Shown here: positions 58,506 through 64,000 of the stretch, piece by piece | How the letters are laid out: every line of letters begins with the position of its first letter | Numbering within the stretch: position 1 is the first letter of the stretch | Origin: JANXQZ01 sp038225555 | Lineage (GTDB): Bacteria; Acidobacteriota; Terriglobia; Bryobacterales; Bryobacteraceae | DNA length: 64,000 nucleotides | Assembly (NCBI GenBank): GCA_038225555.1 | Contig: JBBRRB010000009.1 | Span: 62,001-126,000, forward strand | Direction of reading: 5' to 3' | Position numbers and translations under genes: made by a program | Notes under the pieces: generated by a model | What the model was told of the DNA's origin: nothing | Seen by the model: only the letters and a program-made list of their open reading frames with translations | Database searches by the model: none

Positions 58506-59792
58506 TCACTTCACCGGCTTCAAGGCCGCGAGAAGAGTCTTCGGGATTTTGGCCACGATATGGAGTTGTCCGTCCACGACCTCGGCCACATCGTATACGA
58601 CCGACGTGCCCATTACCGACGACACCTCAGAGGCGTTGAGGCCATATTTCTTTTCGAGCCAGCGCGCTAAATTGGTGGTCGCTTCCCGGAAAGCGTCATC
58701 CATGCTGCCCGCTATCCCGCTGGCCATCAGATAATCGGTATTCTCAAACCGAGGGTTTTGGGGAGAGCCGCCCGATTCCAGATTTACCGTGAACTCAATG
58801 TCCATGGAGGTTTCCAGCGCATTGCCAGTCAACTCTCCCGCACCTTGGAGCGCATGGCCGTCGCCCATGAATAGGAGAGCGCCGGGGACGTACACCGGCA
58901 GGTACACGGTCACGCCTTCCCGCAATTGGTTGTAATCCATGTTTCCGCCGAACCCGCCCAGATGTCCGGACCGGTACTGCACTCCGCCTGGAGGAGCCAC
59001 GCCGACGCAGCCGAGCATGGGGGCGAGCGGCACCCGGTAGTTCTTCAGCGTTTCGGTGGGCTTTTGAAGCGACGCGAAACCACCTTCGCGATCCAGTTTC
59101 CAGTCCGAGTTGTAACCTTCCACTCGCTTCCGCTGTTCGACATAACCAGGATTGAGTGCGCTGTTCACAATCAGTGGGCTGCTGATTGCAGTATCGCGAT
59201 TCAAGCGGATGCGAGTGAAATGGATGACAAGCGTGTCCCCTGGCAAGGCACCCTCGACGTAGAATGGTCCGGTCAGCGGGTTTCCGCCAGAGGTGCGGCG
59301 TACTCCCTTCGGATCCGTCCCGCCTGCGTCTACTGACCAGGTTTTTACGGTATCGCCCGGATTTAAACGAAGGGCCGGCTGAATGGCTCCCGAGAAGTAG
59401 TGGTGGAATTGCGTGGGCTCGAAGTTGTGAGTCTTGGGCGCCGCGGTGCTCTTGGGCGATTCCCTGCGCACCTCCCATTTGAGTTCCAGCTTGCTCTCGA
59501 CAATGGTTCCCGTGCCGTCGATGCGATCGCCTTCGAGGCGTCCCCGCAGTTGGATGGTCGTTCGCGGGTTGGGCTTCACGGTTCCTTCGACGCGCCCGTT
59601 CTCAAAGACGCCTTCAAAAGCGTCGTCGCCAAGTTTCCCTGTGAGCTTGGTTCCGCTGAGGCTCAATTCCAAGTGATCGTAATTGTTCTGCTCGAAGAAT
59701 TTCAGGTTTGAATCCCATTTGCCTGCGGGGGAGGACGTGCTCTGGGCACCGGCGATGGCAGCTAGACAAAGCAGAACAAACACGTGTCGCAT
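58506..59792 (-). CDS. Secreted acetamidase/formamidase family protein
   Basis: 428 residues with a signal peptide (MRHVFVLLCLAAIAGAQ). Residues about 25-125 are a beta-rich extension (LELSLSGTKLTGKLGDDAFE, RGRLEGDRIDGTGTIVE). Then comes the FmdA/AmdA fold: NPGDTVKTWSVDAGG, FYVEGALPGDTLVIH, APMLGCVGVAPPGG, GGFGGNMDYNQLREG and LLFMGDGHALQGAGEL. Hydrolyses short-chain amides in characterised members; the secreted form with an N-terminal domain is common in this lineage but its substrate is unknown. ATG at 59792 preferred over the in-frame start 7 codons upstream. Confidence 0.88.
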   Translation of the reverse strand: MRHVFVLLCLAAIAGAQSTSSPAGKWDSNLKFFEQNNYDHLELSLSGTKLTGKLGDDAFEGVFENGRVEGTVKPNPRTTIQLRGRLEGDRIDGTGTIVESKLELKWEVRRESPKSTAAPKTHNFEPTQFHHYFSGAIQPALRLNPGDTVKTWSVDAGGTDPKGVRRTSGGNPLTGPFYVEGALPGDTLVIHFTRIRLNRDTAISSPLIVNSALNPGYVEQRKRVEGYNSDWKLDREGGFASLQKPTETLKNYRVPLAPMLGCVGVAPPGGVQYRSGHLGGFGGNMDYNQLREGVTVYLPVYVPGALLFMGDGHALQGAGELTGNALETSMDIEFTVNLESGGSPQNPRFENTDYLMASGIAGSMDDAFREATTNLARWLEKKYGLNASEVSSVMGTSVVYDVAEVVDGQLHIVAKIPKTLLAALKPVK

Positions 59793-59835
59793 GGAGTTAC
59801 AGACGCAACTCATAGAAGAAAGTTCGTGAATCGTT

Positions 59836-62265
59836 CTATTCGTCCCGCAGCGCGGTAACCGGATCGATCCGCGCCGCGCGACGCGCAGGCCAGAAACTCG
59901 CGAACAGTCCGGCGGCGAACAACAGCGCTGTGACGGCCAGGAACGACAATGGATCGAAGGTAGACACGTTTCGGACGAGTCCGGAAAGGACTCGGACCGA
60001 CGCCAGGCTGCCGATCAATCCGAGAGCAATTCCAGCAGCGACTAGTTTTGCTCCCATTCCCAGCACCATGCCGATCACCTGCTGAAAACTGGCGCCCAGT
60101 GCAAGCCGGATACCGATCTCCCGCGTCCTTTGCGCGACGGTGTTTGCGATTACTCCGTAGACCCCGAAGACGGCCAGCGTGAGTCCAAGTCCTGCAAACA
60201 CCGTAAATAGTAAAAGGTTGAAACGCGGGCCCGCGTAGACATATTCGCCGAGCACCGTTTCAAGGGTCTTGACATCCGTCACGGGCTGGCCTGGATCGAC
60301 TGCGTACACCTGTTTGCGAACAGCGTTACTGATCGATACCGTCTGAAGGTTGCCCAGAACGTATAGGCGGTCCGCCATACCTGTAAGCGTGTACGGGACG
60401 TAAATTTCCGGGATCGTCTCACGGGTTGCGATGCGGTTCACTGTATCCTTCACGACGCCGACTATTTGGAACAAGGTGTCGGAGAGATTTGCGGGAGGAC
60501 CGCTTAGCCTGGGCAGCTTCACGATCCGGCCAAGCGCATCGCCGGAGAAGTAGCGTTTGACGAAGGCTTCATTCACTGCCGCGCTGTGAGTGCCTCCGAA
60601 CACCTCTTGCTCGCTAAAGAACCTTCCCTTGCTCACCGAAACTCCCATGGCTTGCGCGTAAGCGGCGTTGGTTTGCTCGACGAGCACGGGTCGGCTTTCC
60701 TGCTGCGGAGCGCCGACGATTTCCACAGGCATGTTCCAATTGCCAACGGGGGCGAGGCCCGTGTTAATTCCTGCTGCAACGACTCCTGGAACGGTTTCCA
60801 CATGACGGAGCACTTCCTGAAGAAAGGCGATGCGCCGCTTGGCATCGGGGTAACGATCCTTCGATAGCGGAATCCGGACGGTGAGAATACTCTCGGGATG
60901 AACGCCGAGATTCCCCCGTATCGAAAGAAGTGTGCGGATCATGAGGCTCGCGCCGACCAGCAGCATCAATGAAAGCGCGACTTCTCCCACCACCAAAGCC
61001 CCCCTCACCAGCCGTTGCCGCAGACTGCCCGAGACGCCTCGTCCCGCTTCCTTGAGGGGCGAAACAAGGTCATTGCTCGACGAATGCAAGGCGGGCGCCA
61101 AACCGAACAGAATCGCAGCGCCTACTGAAACCGCTAAGGTGAACCACAGAACGGGCGCGTTGAGCGTAATCTCTGCCTCATCCGGGATCGTATTCGGAGG
61201 CACCATCGCGAGGATGCCCCGCAGAAAGCCGTAGGCCGCAAAAATGCCAAGTGCTCCGCCGGAGAGCGCCAGCACTAAGCTTTCTGAAAGCAGTTGGCTC
61301 ACGAGGCGCCGACGCGTAGCTCCGAGGGAAGCTCGAATAGCCATCTCCCGATGCCGGGACGCCATCTTCGACAAGAGCAGGCTCGACACGTTCACGCAGG
61401 CGATCACGAGCAAGAGTCCCACGGCACCGAACAGGATCCACAGAGCGTTGGTGATGTCGCTTGGGAACGTCTCTTTGAAGGTCGCGAGGCGGAGACGCCA
61501 ATTCTTTGGAAAATCGGCGGGATTTCTCTGCTCGAGTTCTGTGAAGATGCCACGGAGGTCCGTCTCTGCCTGCGCACGAGTCGTTCCTGGTTTGAGTCTG
61601 CCCAAAAGATGAGCCTCTCGTTCTCCTTCCACATCCTGGCCGCGATGAAAGACATCGGGCAGATACACGTCCGCACCGCGCCACATAAAGCGTTTCGGCA
61701 TGACGCCGATCACGGTGCGAATCTTGCCGTTCAGTTTCAACCTGCGCCCGAGCACTGCCGGATCGTTGCCAAACTGCCGCTGCCAGAACTTGTACCCGAG
61801 AATCGTCACTGGCTCTGCGCCCTCGACGGCGTCAGAAGGCACAGTGCCGCGGCCGATCAGCGGCGGCACGCCCATGATGTCGAATGTATTCATCGTGCAG
61901 TGGTTGCCTCGCAGGCGTTGAGGGTCGCCGTCGCCGGTCCAGGTGACGTCCGACCAGGTGGACGCGATCACTCCCTTGAAGACCGAGTTGCGCTGTGCGA
62001 TGTCGAGAAACTGATCGATGCTGTAATACCCGCCGTTCGAACGCCCGCCAGGATCCTGTACCCCGACGCTGATCAAATTATCAACGTCCGCGTAAGGAAA
62101 CGGGTCGATGATCACGCCATGGATCACGCTATACATCGCCGTGCTGCCGCCGATGCCCAAGGCAAGCGAGCCGATCGCGATCGCGGTGAAGGTCAGGCTC
62201 GACGACAAGTTGCGGGCGCCGAAACGGAGGTCTCTAAAGAAGTGTCCAAACCAGGTAAGGTTCAC
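59836..62265 (-). CDS. Acidobacterial duplicated orphan permease (MacB/FtsX-type)
   Basis: 809 residues. The N-terminal stretch FGARNLSSSLTFTAIAIGSL and LALGIGGSTAMYSVIHGVII starts the first MacB-PCD/FtsX half. A periplasmic domain (about 60-270) is followed by three helices (FGAVGLLLVIACVNVSSLLL), and a second half follows with another periplasmic domain and three helices near the end (ARAEIG-type NTVAQRTREIGIRLALGASF, SFLAVTALLFAAGLFASFWP). The duplicated form without an adjacent ATPase gene is the acidobacterial orphan permease type. A LolD-like ATPase exists at 9188 but far away. Role unknown; export of small molecules is the usual guess. Confidence 0.92.
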   Translation of the reverse strand: MNLTWFGHFFRDLRFGARNLSSSLTFTAIAIGSLALGIGGSTAMYSVIHGVIIDPFPYADVDNLISVGVQDPGGRSNGGYYSIDQFLDIAQRNSVFKGVIASTWSDVTWTGDGDPQRLRGNHCTMNTFDIMGVPPLIGRGTVPSDAVEGAEPVTILGYKFWQRQFGNDPAVLGRRLKLNGKIRTVIGVMPKRFMWRGADVYLPDVFHRGQDVEGEREAHLLGRLKPGTTRAQAETDLRGIFTELEQRNPADFPKNWRLRLATFKETFPSDITNALWILFGAVGLLLVIACVNVSSLLLSKMASRHREMAIRASLGATRRRLVSQLLSESLVLALSGGALGIFAAYGFLRGILAMVPPNTIPDEAEITLNAPVLWFTLAVSVGAAILFGLAPALHSSSNDLVSPLKEAGRGVSGSLRQRLVRGALVVGEVALSLMLLVGASLMIRTLLSIRGNLGVHPESILTVRIPLSKDRYPDAKRRIAFLQEVLRHVETVPGVVAAGINTGLAPVGNWNMPVEIVGAPQQESRPVLVEQTNAAYAQAMGVSVSKGRFFSEQEVFGGTHSAAVNEAFVKRYFSGDALGRIVKLPRLSGPPANLSDTLFQIVGVVKDTVNRIATRETIPEIYVPYTLTGMADRLYVLGNLQTVSISNAVRKQVYAVDPGQPVTDVKTLETVLGEYVYAGPRFNLLLFTVFAGLGLTLAVFGVYGVIANTVAQRTREIGIRLALGASFQQVIGMVLGMGAKLVAAGIALGLIGSLASVRVLSGLVRNVSTFDPLSFLAVTALLFAAGLFASFWPARRAARIDPVTALRDE

Positions 62266-62343
62266 GGGTCTCGGTTCCTTCGGGTATCTTGATTATGGAC
62301 GAAGTGAGGGGGCAGTCGGTTTGCTCCCGAAACTGACCACGAA

Positions 62344-62943
62344 TCACTTCCAGTTCAATTTCAGACGAGGCAAACCGAGCGGTTGATTGAGGGCAACTTC
62401 TACGGTAGCTGAGGGCGTGGAAGACTCAAATTCAATGCGGTATTGATTTCGTACTTCGATCACCGCTTTGAGTAGGTTGGCTGGGTTCGTTTTGAAAATT
62501 TGAATGGCGGAAGGGGTCGCGGGGAGCTCTGTATTAGTGGTTGTCACGATCACTTTCCGGGAGTTCTTCGACGCTGCAAGTTGGCGGAGAGCGTTGGACA
62601 AGGACGGTGTTTGGATGAGATCGTCCGCGGGGCCTAGCAATTCGACGGCGACCAGCGGGTCGTCGCTCACGACCGCGAGGGAGAGCGGGGCTCCGGCGTT
62701 CGAAAAACCCGTAATGGCTCGGCGCACACCGTTCTCAAGCACCTCAAAGCGCTCCTGCTCGAGACCGATGACAAAGCGACTTAGTGGATCTGTTACTGTC
62801 ACTTCAACATGTCGCCTAGACGACACTTGCCCGGAGAGCCGCGACGCGCCGACAGTAATCAGCAGGACTGCCGTAGCCGCAGCGGCGAAGCGTGATGTTC
62901 GGTGCCGGAGTTCGCCGAAAGTTGCAACTGAGTTGTGCATCAT
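62344..62943 (-). CDS. Shortened VWFA-related acidobacterial domain protein
   Basis: 199 residues with a signal-like N-terminus (FAAAATAVLLITVGASRLSG). The opening RRHVEVTVTDPLSRFVIGLE followed by FEVLENGVRRAITGFSNAGA and the closing NQYRIEFESS are the pattern of the TIGR03436-type acidobacterial VWFA-related proteins. In those, a DxSGS metal site follows directly; here the position reads VVSDDPLVAVELLG, so the MIDAS site is lost, and about 100 residues of the usual length are missing. Start uncertain by a few codons. Reads as a divergent or degenerate member beside the orphan permease. Confidence 0.7.
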   Translation of the reverse strand: MMHNSVATFGELRHRTSRFAAAATAVLLITVGASRLSGQVSSRRHVEVTVTDPLSRFVIGLEQERFEVLENGVRRAITGFSNAGAPLSLAVVSDDPLVAVELLGPADDLIQTPSLSNALRQLAASKNSRKVIVTTTNTELPATPSAIQIFKTNPANLLKAVIEVRNQYRIEFESSTPSATVEVALNQPLGLPRLKLNWK

Positions 62944-63028
62944 AGCCGTAGTTTGCACCAGGTCGGACCCAAAGTCCAGATGAACAAACGGTCGGGAGCG
63001 AGGGCTTTGCTATCATGTAGCCTTCCTT

Positions 63029-64000
63029 ATGCCGATCTCTGCTCGAAAATTCGTGTCTTTGTGCGCGCTTGCCTTTGCCATTCAGTTACACGCCCAATCT
63101 CCAACCCGCAAGCTAACTACGCCGAAGGAGGCGCTCGGATTCGAGATCGGCGATGATTATATGCTGGCCAACTACACCCAGCTTGCGGCTTGGTGGAAGA
63201 AGCTGGCGGCGGAGTCGGATCGGGTGAAGCTGGTGGAAATCGGCCGGACCGAGGAAGGGCGGCCGCAACTCATGTCGATCATCACGTCGCCTGAGAACCA
63301 CAAAAAACTAGCTCATTACAAGGACATCGCGCAGAGGCTGGCCCATGCCGAGGGGCTTACCGACGAGCAGGCCCACACTCTGGCGCATGAGGGCAAGGCG
63401 ATTGTTTGGATTGACGGGGGCCTGCACGCGGCCGAGGTCTTGGGCGCGGCGCAACTCATGGAATTCGTGTATGAGATGCTGAGCCGCAATGACCCGGAAA
63501 CCCTGCGTATTCTGAACGACGTGATCATTCTGGCGGTGCATGCCAACCCCGATGGCATGGAGCTTGTCTCCAACTGGTACATGCGCGAGCCGGTGCCGAC
63601 CAAGCGCAAACCGCCGAACGATGTGCCGCGCCTCTGGCAGAAGTATATCGGCCACGACAACAACCGCGATTTCTACATGTCCGCCATGAAGGAGAGCACG
63701 AATCTGAATCGGCAGCTCTATCTGGAGTGGTTCCCCCAAATTATGTACAACCACCACCAGACCGGTCCGGCAGGCGCGGTTCTATTCGCTCCCCCCTTTC
63801 GCGATCCGTTCAACTATCACTTCGATCCGCTGATCCCTCTTCAGATCGACATGGTTGGAGCGGCTATGCATAGTCGATTCGCGGAAGAGGGAAAGCCTGG
63901 CGCGACCATGCGGAGCGGCGCGTCCTACTCCACTTGGTACAACGGGGGGCTACGCACAACCACGTATTTTCACAACATGATCGGCCTGCTTACTGAGACC
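63029..64000 (+). CDS. M14 zinc carboxypeptidase, N-terminal part (runs off the window)
   Basis: 324 codons visible, open to the window edge. Signal peptide (SLCALAFAIQLHAQ), then a peptidase M14 catalytic domain with the zinc motif His133-x-x-Glu136 in GGLHAAEVLGA, HANPDGMEL, HDNNRDFYMS and NHHQTGPAG. The rest of the active site lies outside the window. Related large secreted M14 proteins are widespread in Acidobacteriota. The ATG at 63029 gives the signal peptide; no clear ribosome-binding site precedes it. Confidence 0.87.
   Translation, partial: MPISARKFVSLCALAFAIQLHAQSPTRKLTTPKEALGFEIGDDYMLANYTQLAAWWKKLAAESDRVKLVEIGRTEEGRPQLMSIITSPENHKKLAHYKDIAQRLAHAEGLTDEQAHTLAHEGKAIVWIDGGLHAAEVLGAAQLMEFVYEMLSRNDPETLRILNDVIILAVHANPDGMELVSNWYMREPVPTKRKPPNDVPRLWQKYIGHDNNRDFYMSAMKESTNLNRQLYLEWFPQIMYNHHQTGPAGAVLFAPPFRDPFNYHFDPLIPLQIDMVGAAMHSRFAEEGKPGATMRSGASYSTWYNGGLRTTTYFHNMIGLLTET

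Overview
The window reads as GC-rich chromosomal DNA of an Acidobacteriota bacterium, most likely a Solibacter/Bryobacter-type soil member. Three features point there. A long MacB/FtsX permease (59836-62265) has the form of the acidobacterial duplicated orphan permeases. Beside it is a shortened relative of the VWFA-related acidobacterial domain proteins. There are also many secreted or Tat-exported hydrolases and catabolic enzymes. Genes lie on both strands in short, often translationally coupled groups. I see no rRNA, tRNA, CRISPR array, prophage or intact insertion sequence.

Layout. 1-6666: the end of a membrane glycosyltransferase-like gene, a large six-PAS/GAF histidine kinase and an exported CocE/NonD hydrolase, closed by a bidirectional terminator. 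6706-9937: clpC overlapping a LolD/MacB-type ATPase gene. 9938-11425: a decayed stretch with the wreck of an SPFH/Band 7 gene and of a membrane/coiled-coil gene. 11426-18065: a CpaE/TadZ-like ATPase, a divergent LuxR-type regulator, then a four-gene coupled operon (nucleotide translocase fused to HEAT repeats, a stand-alone cNMP-fold protein, a histidine kinase and a receiver protein). This operon is my best candidate for an undescribed system. 18145-20675: two secreted proteins and a hypothetical gene. 20876-24581: deoC, a GAF-GAF-PP2C phosphatase and lysA joined by overlapping stop/start codons. 24583-33541, minus strand: a GAF-glucan phosphorylase fusion, cydAB, a DUF5107/TPR protein and a UDP-glucuronate decarboxylase. 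33579-38339: a membrane Fe-S oxidoreductase resembling EtfD, a damaged toxin-antitoxin locus and two acyl-CoA dehydrogenases. 38426-40556: DUF1844, metallo-beta-lactamase-fold hydrolase and ribF. 40673-43963: a parD gene fused to a parE tail, then a GMC oxidoreductase/Tat subunit/membrane protein group. 44132-49581: PilZ protein, ferredoxin, cytochrome c, an exported mannonate-dehydratase-like enzyme with a lactonase-like amidohydrolase, a zinc-ribbon protein, a class IV aminotransferase and a HipA-like kinase. 49683-52890: a small protein, a histone-H1-like lysine/alanine/proline repeat protein, an MltD-like lytic transglycosylase and a YbgC-type thioesterase. 52924-64000: a haem/copper-monooxygenase-like gene with an in-frame TAG, an Fpg glycosylase, nagB, an M16 protease pair whose catalytic member is frameshifted, an acetamidase/formamidase, the orphan permease, the VWFA-like protein and the start of an M14 carboxypeptidase.

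A recurring theme is gene decay inside an otherwise dense chromosome. One TA locus keeps its antitoxin beside a toxin reduced to its two ends. A second has been deleted into a ParD-ParE' chimera. The SPFH locus carries several frame breaks and a central deletion. Two large enzyme genes are each interrupted by a single lesion. The single-base lesions could be consensus errors; the internal deletions could not easily be.

All identifications are by eye from translated sequence. No database search, alignment or structure prediction was run.
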